Positions 8,199-15,286 of a DNA stretch of 38,228 nt are shown here, piece by piece (the stretch's first letter is position 1; every line of letters begins with the position of its first letter). The translations under genes were made by a program, and so were the position numbers. Source of the stretch: Prosthecobacter sp. (lineage in GTDB: Bacteria > Verrucomicrobiota > Verrucomicrobiia > Verrucomicrobiales > Verrucomicrobiaceae); the NCBI RefSeq assembly GCF_029946185.1, contig NZ_JAQSEA010000147.1, positions 1 through 38,228 of the forward strand, in the 5' to 3' direction. The notes under the pieces were generated by a model. That model saw only the letters and a program-made list of their open reading frames with translations, was not told the origin of the DNA and made no database searches.

Positions 8199-8933
8199 TC
8201 AAATCATCACGCAGTCCAGGAAGTCCGCCACAAACTCATTCTTCGGATGCTCACGTAGTTGCTGCGGAGAGCCAATCTGCTGAATGTCACCCTCGTGAAG
8301 CACAACAACTCGATCAGCGAGTTCGAAAGCTTCGTCCTGATCATGGGTGACAAACAGGGTCGTGACTTTCGTTTCTTCGTGGAATTGGCGGAGCCACTTG
8401 CGCAGCGTCTTTCTCACCTTGGCATCGAGCGCGCCGAATGGTTCATCAAGCAGGAGCACCTGCGGCCCGACAGCCAAAGCACGAGCCAGAGCGACACGTT
8501 GCTTCTGGCCCCCGCTAAGCTGCGATGGGAAACGCGATCCGTAACCTTCTAGGGCGATTCGGCGGAGGAGTTCCGTGACGGACTTTTCGATGTCTTCGCG
8601 GTCGGGACGCTCGGGCCGTTTCATGACGCGCAGGCCGAAGGCAATATTCTCCGCGACGGTCATGTGATTGAAGAGGGCGTAGTTCTGGAACACGAAGCCG
8701 GCCTTGCGCTCATAGGCGCTGCGGTTGGTGACGTCGGTGCCATGGAACTGGATGCTACCTTCGCCTGCGTCGGCAAATTCGAGTCCCGCGATGATGCGCA
8801 GCAGCGTGGTCTTGCCGCTGCCGCTGGGGCCCAGCAGCGCGACGAGTTCACCGGTTTTGACTTCGAGATCGACGTTTTTCAGCGCGTGAAAGCTGCCGAA
8901 GGTTTTGGAGATGTGGTGGATGTGGATGCTCAT
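8199..8933 (-). CDS. cysA: Sulfate ABC transporter ATP-binding subunit, short form
   Basis: This is the ATPase that powers sulfate/thiosulfate import through CysT and CysW. The Walker A motif is GPSGSGKTT (residues 35-43), the signature LSGGQKQR begins at 139, and Walker B is LLLDEP (160-165). The His switch is in [15 protein letters not shown]. At 244 residues it is a complete nucleotide-binding domain but lacks the C-terminal regulatory/TOBE region of enteric CysA (about 365 residues). The stop codon follows normal family sequence ending in the [12 protein letters not shown] segment, so this looks like a natural short form, not a frameshift. Its ATG overlaps the cysW stop codon by 4 bases. 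It is the last gene of the operon that begins with the porin. Confidence 0.92.
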   Translation of the reverse strand: MSIHIHHISKTFGSFHALKNVDLEVKTGELVALLGPSGSGKTTLLRIIAGLEFADAGEGSIQFHGTDVTNRSAYERKAGFVFQNYALFNHMTVAENIAFGLRVMKRPERPDREDIEKSVTELLRRIALEGYGSRFPSQLSGGQKQRVALARALAVGPQVLLLDEPFGALDAKVRKTLRKWLRQFHEETKVTTLFVTHDQDEAFELADRVVVLHEGDIQQIGSPQQLREHPKNEFVADFLDCVMI

Positions 8934-9790
8934 GCTGCTCCTCGTTGAGTGGTCGTCAGAGTTTTTAAAATCAGGGTCACCAGCGCCAGCAGTGCCAGCA
9001 CAGAGGCGACGGCAAAGGCGGGGACAAACTGGTATTCGTTGTACAAAACCTCGATGTGCAGCGGCACTGTGTTGGTCTTGTTACGGATGTGGCCGCTAAC
9101 GACGGACACCGCTCCAAACTCCCCCATGCTGCGGGCATTGCACAAGATGATGCCATAGAGCAGGCCCCATTTGATCTTCGGCAGCGTGACGCGCCAGAAC
9201 ATCTGCCAGCCGTTCGCGCCCAGCGTCATGGCGGCTTCTTCCTCCGCCTGCCCCTGCGCCTCCATCTGCGGCGCCAGCACCCGGGCGACGAAGGTGAAGG
9301 TGACGAAGATCGTGCTCAGTACGATGCCAGGCAGCGCAAAGATGATCTTGATGCCGTGCTCCTTCAGCGCAGGGCCAAACAAACCCTGCGCACCAAACAG
9401 CAGTACATAAACCATGCCTGCGATCACCGGGGAAACCCACAGTGGCAGCTCAATGAGCGAACTGAGAAAACGTCTGCCACGAAATTGAAAGCGCGAGATA
9501 CACCACGCCGCCGCGAGTCCAAACAGCGTGTTCAGCGGCACCGTGATGGCAGCCACTTTCAGCGTAAGCCAGATGGCATGGGTTGTAGCGCGATCATCGA
9601 AAGCTTGCACAAAACCCTCCCATCCTTTGCGAAAAGCCTCCTGAAAAATGATGACGAGCGGCAGCACAAACATGAGCCCCATGAAGCCTACGGCAATGCT
9701 GATGATGAGCCAGCGCGACCAGAGAGACTCGGCCGTCGCTTTGCGTGGCCGGGTGGTGCGTGTGGGGTCAGAGATGATGATGGCGGCCAT
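8930..9790 (-). CDS. cysW: Sulfate ABC transporter permease CysW
   Basis: The 286-residue inner-membrane permease pairs with CysT to form the sulfate channel. It has about six membrane helices and the permease EAA-type cytoplasmic loop, visible as [43 protein letters not shown] and the HIEVLYNEY segment are characteristic of CysW. The N-terminal 20 residues are basic and cytoplasmic. The gene overlaps cysA by 4 bases (ATGA) and starts 4 bases after the cysT stop, so all three are translated together. Confidence 0.95.
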   Translation of the reverse strand: MAAIIISDPTRTTRPRKATAESLWSRWLIISIAVGFMGLMFVLPLVIIFQEAFRKGWEGFVQAFDDRATTHAIWLTLKVAAITVPLNTLFGLAAAWCISRFQFRGRRFLSSLIELPLWVSPVIAGMVYVLLFGAQGLFGPALKEHGIKIIFALPGIVLSTIFVTFTFVARVLAPQMEAQGQAEEEAAMTLGANGWQMFWRVTLPKIKWGLLYGIILCNARSMGEFGAVSVVSGHIRNKTNTVPLHIEVLYNEYQFVPAFAVASVLALLALVTLILKTLTTTQRGAA

Positions 9791-9794
9791 GAGA

Positions 9795-10619
9795 TTACCT
9801 TCCAGTGCGATTGCGGCTCCACTGCGCGAGGAGATTTGAAAGCAGGAGAATGGTGAAGGAAGCTGCCAGCATCACCACGCCAATGGTGGCGGCACCCGAG
9901 TAGTCGTATTCTTCAAGGCGCATGGTGATGAGCAGTGGCGCGATCTCCGTCTTAAAAGGCAGATTGCCAGAGATGAAAACGACACTGCCGTACTCACCGA
10001 CCGCACGACCAAAGGCGAGCGTCATGCCCGCGAGCGTGGATGGCAGCAGTGCAGGAAACACCACGCGTGTCAGCGTCTGCCAGCGGTTCGCACCAAGGCA
10101 CGCGGCAGCTTCTTCGACATCCATCGACAGATCAGCGATGACAGGCTGCAACGTGCGCACAACAAACGGAAAGCCGACGAACGTGAGCGCGATCGTAATG
10201 CCGAGCGGCGCATAGGCCGCCTTGATGTCATGCTGCGCAAGCCATGAGCCGATCCAGCCATTCGGCGCATACAGCGTGACGAGCGCGATGCCCGCAACAG
10301 CAGTGGGCAGGGCAAAGGGAAGATCCACCATGGCATCAAGCAGTCGACGACCAGGGAACGAATAGCGTTCCAGCGCCCATGCGGTAACAAGGCCGAAGAC
10401 GGAATTCACCAGCGCGGCGGCGAACGCCGTCCCAAAGCTGAGCTTCAGCGACGAAACCACGCGTGCCTGCGTCAGCGTATCCAGCATGTGCTCCCAGCCG
10501 CCGCTCGTGGCCTTCCACACCAGCATCGACAGCGGGAAAAGCACGATGAGGCTCAAATAAGTAATGGTGAAGCCGAGCGAGAGCTTGAAGCCCGGCAACA
10601 CGTGACGTGGACGTGTCAT
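9795..10619 (-). CDS. cysT: Sulfate ABC transporter permease CysT (CysU)
   Basis: The 274-residue permease is the partner of CysW. Family features are the N-terminal RHVLPGFKLSLGFTITYLSLIVLFP region, DLPFALPTAVAGIAL, the EAA loop VEEAAACLGANRWQTLTRVVFPALLP, and GRAVGEYGSVVFISGNLPFKTEIAPLLI. Six membrane segments are apparent. It lies 9 bases after the M14-type hydrolase gene and 4 bases before cysW, firmly inside the operon. Confidence 0.95.
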   Translation of the reverse strand: MTRPRHVLPGFKLSLGFTITYLSLIVLFPLSMLVWKATSGGWEHMLDTLTQARVVSSLKLSFGTAFAAALVNSVFGLVTAWALERYSFPGRRLLDAMVDLPFALPTAVAGIALVTLYAPNGWIGSWLAQHDIKAAYAPLGITIALTFVGFPFVVRTLQPVIADLSMDVEEAAACLGANRWQTLTRVVFPALLPSTLAGMTLAFGRAVGEYGSVVFISGNLPFKTEIAPLLITMRLEEYDYSGAATIGVVMLAASFTILLLSNLLAQWSRNRTGR

Positions 10620-10628
10620 GTGCGCGGA

Positions 10629-11405
10629 TTACAAGTTGGCGGCGTAGGCTTGGAGTTCGCGGTATTCCGCGAGGATGCGTTTCACGGCGACGACGGTCGC
10701 TTTGACCTGCGCATCCATCGGCGCGAGTGCCGGTGTCTCAAAGACGATTTCCAAAGCATGCGGCCTCTGCTCCGGCGGAGCGCTGAGGATGCCGAGATAG
10801 CCTTCCTTGATGATCCCGTGTGAAGCGAGAAACCCATCGATGATATGCCCCTCGTTACGCGGCAAAAATTCGCTCGAAGCCTGCAGTGCAGGTTCCAGCA
10901 GATGCTCACTGAGCAGCGCACCGCTGACGAAGCCATAGCAGCCGTCGGAGGTGTCATCCGAATGCAGCGAAATGATTCCTTCGTAGCTTTCGCGCCGCAG
11001 TTCAGCCTCCAGATAGACGATTTCTGGCTCGATGGAGCCAAACCAGAACTCGCGGTTCAGATCCAGACCGCTGTGGCTGTGCCGTGTGCCGAGATTGCGC
11101 CCCGTGGGATTGCAGATCGGAAAAAAGTGCAGCTCGTAGTCGTGCAACTCCTCCGGTTTCTCGGCCGCCCAGCGGATGAGTTCCTGCGTGGCGAGCGTCC
11201 CCGCCTCCTCATCACCGTGAATGCCGCCGAAGATGCCGATCTTGATGCCATGGCCCGCCTTGAGAGGCTTGCTGACAATCTTCGGGATGAAGATGCCTTG
11301 TTCTGGCGGATCATTTTCTAGCATCAGTCGTGAGGCCGGCAGAGGGATGGTGCCACGCTGAAACGCGTGCCTGCCGGTGAACTGCAAATGGGATGGAAGT
11401 GTCAT
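10629..11405 (-). CDS. M14-family zinc carboxypeptidase / succinylglutamate desuccinylase-like hydrolase
   Basis: The 258-residue product has the zinc-binding signature of the M14 and aspartoacylase-like families: GGIHGDEEAG with His63 and Glu66, then a later histidine in SLHSDDT (His148). The LDLNREF segment carries the substrate arginine, and HALEIVFETP near the C terminus would contain the catalytic glutamate. No signal peptide is present, so it should act in the cytoplasm. Such enzymes cleave C-terminal residues or N-acyl amino acids. Its position between sbp and cysT, 9 bases from cysT, is unusual for a sulfate transporter operon and suggests a sulfur-linked substrate, but none can be named from sequence. 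Confidence 0.85.
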   Translation of the reverse strand: MTLPSHLQFTGRHAFQRGTIPLPASRLMLENDPPEQGIFIPKIVSKPLKAGHGIKIGIFGGIHGDEEAGTLATQELIRWAAEKPEELHDYELHFFPICNPTGRNLGTRHSHSGLDLNREFWFGSIEPEIVYLEAELRRESYEGIISLHSDDTSDGCYGFVSGALLSEHLLEPALQASSEFLPRNEGHIIDGFLASHGIIKEGYLGILSAPPEQRPHALEIVFETPALAPMDAQVKATVVAVKRILAEYRELQAYAANL

Positions 11406-11444
11406 GGTTTCAAGCGCTGTCTTTTTACTTCATGGCGATGCGGA

Positions 11445-12434
11445 TCACTTGCCTTGGTAGATCTGGTCAAAGATGCCGCCCTCATCGAAGTGCTTCTTCT
11501 GTGCCTTGGCCCAGCCGCCGAAGTCGCCATCGATGGTCACGAGGTTCAGTTTCGGGAAGCGTGCGCTGTACTTGGCTGCGGCTGCGGCATCCCGCGGGCG
11601 GTAGTAGTTTTGGCCGATGATGTCCTGTGCCTCGGGAGAGTAGAGGTATTCGAGGTAGGCTTTCGCAACTTCGGCAGTGCCTTTTTTCTCGACGTTCTTG
11701 TCCACCACGGCCACCGTGGGTTCGGCTAGGATGCTCAATGATGGAATGACGATCTTCGTTTTGCCGGGGAACTCACGTTGGATGAGCCATGCTTCGTTTT
11801 CCCAGGAGAGGAACACATCGCCGATGCCACGCTGTGCAAAGGTGGTGGTGGAACCACGGGCACCGGTGTCGAGCACGGGGACATTTTTGTATAGTGCGGC
11901 GATGAACTCTTTCGCCTTCGCTTCGCTTCCGGACTTCTTCAGCGCGTAAGCCCAGGCGGCGAGGTAATTCCAGCGCGCACCCCCGGAGGTTTTCGGATTC
12001 GGCGTAATGACGTTGACGCCTGGCTTCACGAGATCGTCCCAATCCTGGATGTTCTTCGGGTTGTCCGTACGAACGACGAATACAATGGTGCTCGTGTAGG
12101 GCGCACTGTTGTTCGGCAGGCGCTTTTGCCAGTCAGGAGCGATCAGATCGGCCTGCTTGCCAATGACGTCGATGTCTCCGGCGAGCGCTAGTGTAACGAC
12201 ATCGGCCTCAAGTCCGTCGATGACTGCACGCGCCTGCTTGCCCGAACCGCCGTGCGACTGGTCGATGCTGACTTTCTTGCCCGTGGCTTCCTTGTAATGC
12301 TTGGCGAAAGCTTTGTTGAACTCCGAGTAAAGCTCGCGAGTGGGATCATACGAGACATTGAGCAGTTCAAAGTCGGCTGCATGTGCTGTTAGGCTGAACA
12401 GAACGGCGGAGAGGAGGGTGAGTGATGTTTTCAT
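11445..12434 (-). CDS. sbp: Periplasmic sulfate-binding protein
   Basis: The 329-residue product has a cleavable signal peptide ([20 protein letters not shown]) and the full sulfate/thiosulfate-binding protein fold. Typical segments are [62 protein letters not shown] and the C-terminal YYRPRD. It captures sulfate in the periplasm and delivers it to CysTW. It follows the porin gene by 45 bases and precedes the M14 hydrolase by 39 bases. Whether it prefers sulfate or thiosulfate cannot be decided here. Confidence 0.95.
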   Translation of the reverse strand: MKTSLTLLSAVLFSLTAHAADFELLNVSYDPTRELYSEFNKAFAKHYKEATGKKVSIDQSHGGSGKQARAVIDGLEADVVTLALAGDIDVIGKQADLIAPDWQKRLPNNSAPYTSTIVFVVRTDNPKNIQDWDDLVKPGVNVITPNPKTSGGARWNYLAAWAYALKKSGSEAKAKEFIAALYKNVPVLDTGARGSTTTFAQRGIGDVFLSWENEAWLIQREFPGKTKIVIPSLSILAEPTVAVVDKNVEKKGTAEVAKAYLEYLYSPEAQDIIGQNYYRPRDAAAAAKYSARFPKLNLVTIDGDFGGWAKAQKKHFDEGGIFDQIYQGK

Positions 12435-12479
12435 GAGTTTGGATGAGTGAATGAAGTTTTGAGTGAGGAATGGAATGAA

Positions 12480-13934
12480 TCAGAAGAAGCGGTGACTGAG
12501 TTCGAAGTAGGCAAAGTTGGTGTTGGCACGGCCGATCTGGCGTTCGACGAAGCCACCGGACTGAAAGTGGGCGTAACCGACGGTGATCTCCGTCTTGGGA
12601 TCGAAGGTGTAGCGGGCACGGATGTCGAACTCCTGACCGAGGAAGTTGCCGCTGCGACCGGTGCGGTCACGGGCGTTGTTCGCGGTCGAGAAGCGGTCCG
12701 TGGCGCTGGCGAGCCAGTAGTAGCTGTAACCAAAGTCCACGCGCAGATTGTGACGCGGCTTGATCTCCACACGCACCTTCGGCGTGCTGATGTTTTCATA
12801 CACGATGTAGTCGTTTGCCGACCACGGACGCCCGAAGCCATTGAAGCGCTCGAAGCGATTGTCCACTTTGTCGTTCGGATTGCGGTCGCCGCTGGCGTAG
12901 CCGTAGAAGAAGCTCAAGCGCGGCTTCCAGGGATTGGAGGCGAGCGTGTAGCCGATTTCGGCTGTCGTGGCGAAAGCGCGCACCTTATTCGCGCCATTCT
13001 GGCCGAACTGATAGGTGAAGCTCGAATCGTAATCGAAGCCTGTGCTGCCCACGATGCCGATGCCGTAGGCACGGATGCCGGGCGAGTGAACGAGGCGTTC
13101 AGCGACGCCAGCGTAAGCCGACTGGCTCAAGGCCAAGTAATACGGCTCCAGCGTGACGATGTCGGACCACTTGCGCCAGTGACCGATGACGCCGTAGAGC
13201 CACTGCTGCTCCACCGGACGATCCACATTATACTGGCTGCGATACAATGGCTGCACGGCGAGCAGATCAATCTGCCAGTCGCTGCTTTCCTGGCCGAGGC
13301 TGGCGTGGAAGCCTTGGAAGGTGTTTGCGGTGTTGCGCCACTGGTTGTTGCCGAGCAGGCGGCGGTCGAGGAACTCGAAGTTGTGAATCCCGTAGCGGAT
13401 GCTCAGCGGCCGGCTGTTGCCGATGGCGTCGTGTCCAAACAGATCTTTGAAGTAGAGTTCGACGTAGGCCCGAATGAACTCGAACTCATTCACGTCACGA
13501 TTGTCACGCACGTAGTGGCTGTTCTCGCGGCGTGAGTCCTGCAGCTCGACCGCAAAGCGGAAGGGATCAAGGATGTCCTTGATGCCGATGTAGGCACGCG
13601 TGCGTTGCAGCAAAGGCTGATCAAGACCGCCCTGAGCGCGGCGCAGGTCATTCTCGCGATATTCGTAGCGGAGGCGGTAGTCAAGGCCCACATCGAGCCA
13701 CTTCACGTTTAGCAGCGAGTCGATGCCGAGCTCGCTCGCATTGCGTACATACTTCGGCGGATCAGGATCACGCGTGGTGCTGTAGCTCAGCGGATTTTGG
13801 TAGAAGGTGCCTCGTGTGAGCTTGGCGGCTTCATTGTCAGCAGCGTCCGCTGGGATGGAGGCGATGAGCAACAGGCCAAGCACGCTGGCTTGGAGGAATC
13901 GGTTCTGGGAGTTTCGGTGAGGGGTAGGGTTCAT
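12480..13934 (-). CDS. Outer-membrane porin, alginate-export (AlgE-like) family
   Basis: The 484-residue product has a signal peptide (from MNPTPHRNSQ through the FLQASVLGLLLIASIPADA region) and a long beta-rich body that ends in phenylalanine, as outer-membrane barrels do. Repeated amphipathic strands such as LDYRLRYEYREN, IEIKPRHNLRVDFGYSYYW-like and FDIRARYTFDPK resemble the alginate export barrel family. The start is placed at 13934 because the frame to 14108 runs through a structured inverted repeat and has no signal-like sequence. It is first in the operon with sbp and cysTWA, so it may let sulfate or an organosulfur compound cross the outer membrane. That role is inference; these barrels vary widely in substrate. 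Confidence 0.8.
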   Translation of the reverse strand: MNPTPHRNSQNRFLQASVLGLLLIASIPADAADNEAAKLTRGTFYQNPLSYSTTRDPDPPKYVRNASELGIDSLLNVKWLDVGLDYRLRYEYRENDLRRAQGGLDQPLLQRTRAYIGIKDILDPFRFAVELQDSRRENSHYVRDNRDVNEFEFIRAYVELYFKDLFGHDAIGNSRPLSIRYGIHNFEFLDRRLLGNNQWRNTANTFQGFHASLGQESSDWQIDLLAVQPLYRSQYNVDRPVEQQWLYGVIGHWRKWSDIVTLEPYYLALSQSAYAGVAERLVHSPGIRAYGIGIVGSTGFDYDSSFTYQFGQNGANKVRAFATTAEIGYTLASNPWKPRLSFFYGYASGDRNPNDKVDNRFERFNGFGRPWSANDYIVYENISTPKVRVEIKPRHNLRVDFGYSYYWLASATDRFSTANNARDRTGRSGNFLGQEFDIRARYTFDPKTEITVGYAHFQSGGFVERQIGRANTNFAYFELSHRFF

Positions 13935-14033
13935 GTTCGTGCATCTGCGGGAGCGTCGGCGTCCGGTGTTCCGGTTGGCGTCAGCAGGTGTCGTTTTTGG
14001 AGAGCCTCCGTTTTCAGCGGTGGGCGGAAATGG

Positions 14034-14144
14034 CAAGAGACTGACCGGACCATGAAAGGAACGTGAATGAATGACGAATCCAGACCAGGTCTGGGGATGG
14101 CAGCTCATGTCTCGAACACTTCCGGTGGTCCGGTCAGTCTCTTG
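14034..14144. repeat. Structured inverted-repeat element 1 (19-base perfect arms)
   Basis: Arms at 14034-14052 and 14126-14144 are perfect 19-base inverted complements (CAAGAGACTGACCGGACCA at left). Inside is a second hairpin, CCAGACC at 14080-14086 against GGTCTGG at 14088-14094. The arms resemble those of the element at 14308-14394, with paired compensating changes. It lies in the putative leader of the porin mRNA. It has no T-run and no transposase. Confidence 0.85.
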
Positions 14145-14191
14145 ATTAGCGTCGCAGCCGGTGATGGCTGCATTTGGCGATGTGGAGAATA

Positions 14192-14218
14192 ATTATCAAG
14201 TCAAACTACATTAGGCAA
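14192..14218 (-). promoter_or_regulatory. Candidate promoter of the porin-sulfate transport operon
   Basis: In an AT-rich stretch, the minus strand carries GATAAT (14192-14197, five of six matches to a -10 box) and TTGCCT (14213-14218) 15 bases upstream. The spacing is short, so this is tentative. The minus-strand ACTTGATAA (14193-14201) closely matches ACTTGATTA before the Rrf2 gene (15211-15219), suggesting a common regulator. Confidence 0.35.
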
Positions 14219-14307
14219 GTAGGAAAAAGAAAAGATTTTCACAGGCGATTTCAACAGGCCTTGTGCCGCCCTCCGTCATAGGGAGGTGGAGGCGGGAAAT
14301 TAAATGC

Positions 14308-14394
14308 CGAGAGGCTGGCCGGAACGGGGTTTCATCAGGTGGCGGAATGTTCCGCTGCTCTGTGATGACCTCTGGTGTTCCAGTCAGCCTCTCG
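14308..14394. repeat. Structured inverted-repeat element 2 (18-base arms, 16 of 18 pairs)
   Basis: Left arm CGAGAGGCTGGCCGGAAC (14308-14325) pairs with right arm GTTCCAGTCAGCCTCTCG (14377-14394), with one wobble and one mismatch. Inside are TCATCA/TGATGA (14332-14337 with 14363-14368) and a hairpin GCGGAA/TTCCGC (14342-14347 with 14350-14355), giving one long folded structure. It is related to element 1 and lies just downstream of yezD. Confidence 0.85.
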
Positions 14395-14441
14395 ACAAAT
14401 GTGGGTGCGTGGTTGCAAGGCCGCGCTATGGAGGGTGGACG

Positions 14442-14630
14442 CTACTTTTTCTTCGCGGCGTTCGCGGGGGAGACGACGTCGGGCAGACGTGTCTTCTCCG
14501 TGCTTTCCACCTGGGTGACACGACCTTCGTGGACGATGATCTGCACCGAGCCGAAGCGCATGGCTTCAACTTTCTGGCGCACGATTTCGATCCACGCTTC
14601 TGTGTCGGATTCGGCAATGTTCTGGCTCAT
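14442..14630 (-). CDS. yezD: YezD family small protein (DUF2292)
   Basis: The 62-residue product fits the YezD/DUF2292 family: a short helix (ESDTEAWIEIVRQKVEAM) followed by the conserved beta-hairpin FGSVQIIVHEGRVTQVEST and EKTRL. Members of this family are small cytoplasmic proteins repeatedly found beside sulfur-assimilation genes; their biochemical role is not known to me. The tail is Ala/Lys-rich. It starts 9 bases after the stop of the Rrf2 regulator, so the two are probably one transcript. This context agrees with the downstream sulfate transport operon. Confidence 0.85.
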   Translation of the reverse strand: MSQNIAESDTEAWIEIVRQKVEAMRFGSVQIIVHEGRVTQVESTEKTRLPDVVSPANAAKKK

Positions 14631-14639
14631 GGGGGGGAA

Positions 14640-15182
14640 TCAGGTGACGGGTTCGAGCAGCGCCGCCAGGAATCCATCCGCCGGATCGGCGTGGCGGGAC
14701 TTCGCGTTCTTCTTTTTGACCGTCTTTTTGGCGCTGGCAGTCACCTGCTCCTGCTTGCGCAGGGTGACTGCGACAACGTGCTCCAGCGTGTAGCGGTCGA
14801 GAATGTTGGCGATGGCGTTGCGCACATCGATCATGAGCATGCGAAGGCCGCAGTGTTCTTCATCCGGGCAGGTGCACTTCTCATACTCTGTCTCACTAGC
14901 GCAACCGATGGGCGCAAGCTTGCCGTCAATGAGACGCACGACCTCACCCATCTTGATGGATTTCGCCGGTTTTGCCAGGCGCGCACCACCATGCTTGCCG
15001 CGCAGGCTTTCCACATAGCCGGCCTGGCGCAGCTCGAAGAGAATGGCCTCCAGAAACTTGAATGGCAGCTTTTCCTGGTCTGCCAGCATGGACACGGAGA
15101 TGACGCCTTCGCCCTGCCGGTCGGCAATGCCGAGACGGATAAGGGTGCGGAGGGCGTATTCGCCGCGTTTGGTGAGTTTCAT
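14640..15182 (-). CDS. Rrf2 family transcriptional regulator with a cysteine cluster
   Basis: The 180-residue product has the Rrf2 winged helix at the N terminus (MKLTKRGEYALRTLIRLG, then LEAILFELRQAGYVESLRG and KHGGARLAKP for the wing). After the dimer helix comes a cluster of four cysteines, Cys94, Cys103, Cys105 and Cys111, in the region where IscR and NsrR bind an Fe-S cluster. The family also includes CymR, which controls sulfur uptake. A Lys/Ala-rich tail from about 145 extends beyond the usual length. Start 15182 is chosen over 15203 because it gives the canonical MKLT start and the extra seven codons cover a -10-like box. It precedes yezD and the sulfate operon, so it is the likely sulfur or redox regulator of the locus. 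Confidence 0.88.
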   Translation of the reverse strand: MKLTKRGEYALRTLIRLGIADRQGEGVISVSMLADQEKLPFKFLEAILFELRQAGYVESLRGKHGGARLAKPAKSIKMGEVVRLIDGKLAPIGCASETEYEKCTCPDEEHCGLRMLMIDVRNAIANILDRYTLEHVVAVTLRKQEQVTASAKKTVKKKNAKSRHADPADGFLAALLEPVT

Positions 15183-15201
15183 GAAAAAATATATGCGATA
15201 C

Positions 15202-15230
15202 AATATACACTAATCAAGTGTGAAATAAAA
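15202..15230 (-). promoter_or_regulatory. Promoter and inverted-repeat operator of the Rrf2-yezD unit
   Basis: On the minus strand TATATT (15202-15207) is a good -10 box; a weak TTTTAT lies 17 bases upstream. Between them, 15207-15221 is a perfect inverted repeat, ACACT-AATCA-AGTGT. A repressor bound here would block the polymerase, which suggests autoregulation. The leader would be only about 13 bases. Confidence 0.5.
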
Positions 15231-15286
15231 GATTTTGAAAACACCGCCGCTTCCTGCGTTTCTTTCGCCCTGCTTTTCACCCATCC

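Noticed and set aside
12480..14108. A longer porin frame starting at 14108
   Set aside because: The first 58 codons run through inverted-repeat element 1 and have no signal-like sequence. A proper signal peptide begins at 13934.
14034..14394. A SAM-I type riboswitch before the sulfate operon
   Set aside because: The conserved core sequences and four-way junction layout of SAM-I are not present on either strand.
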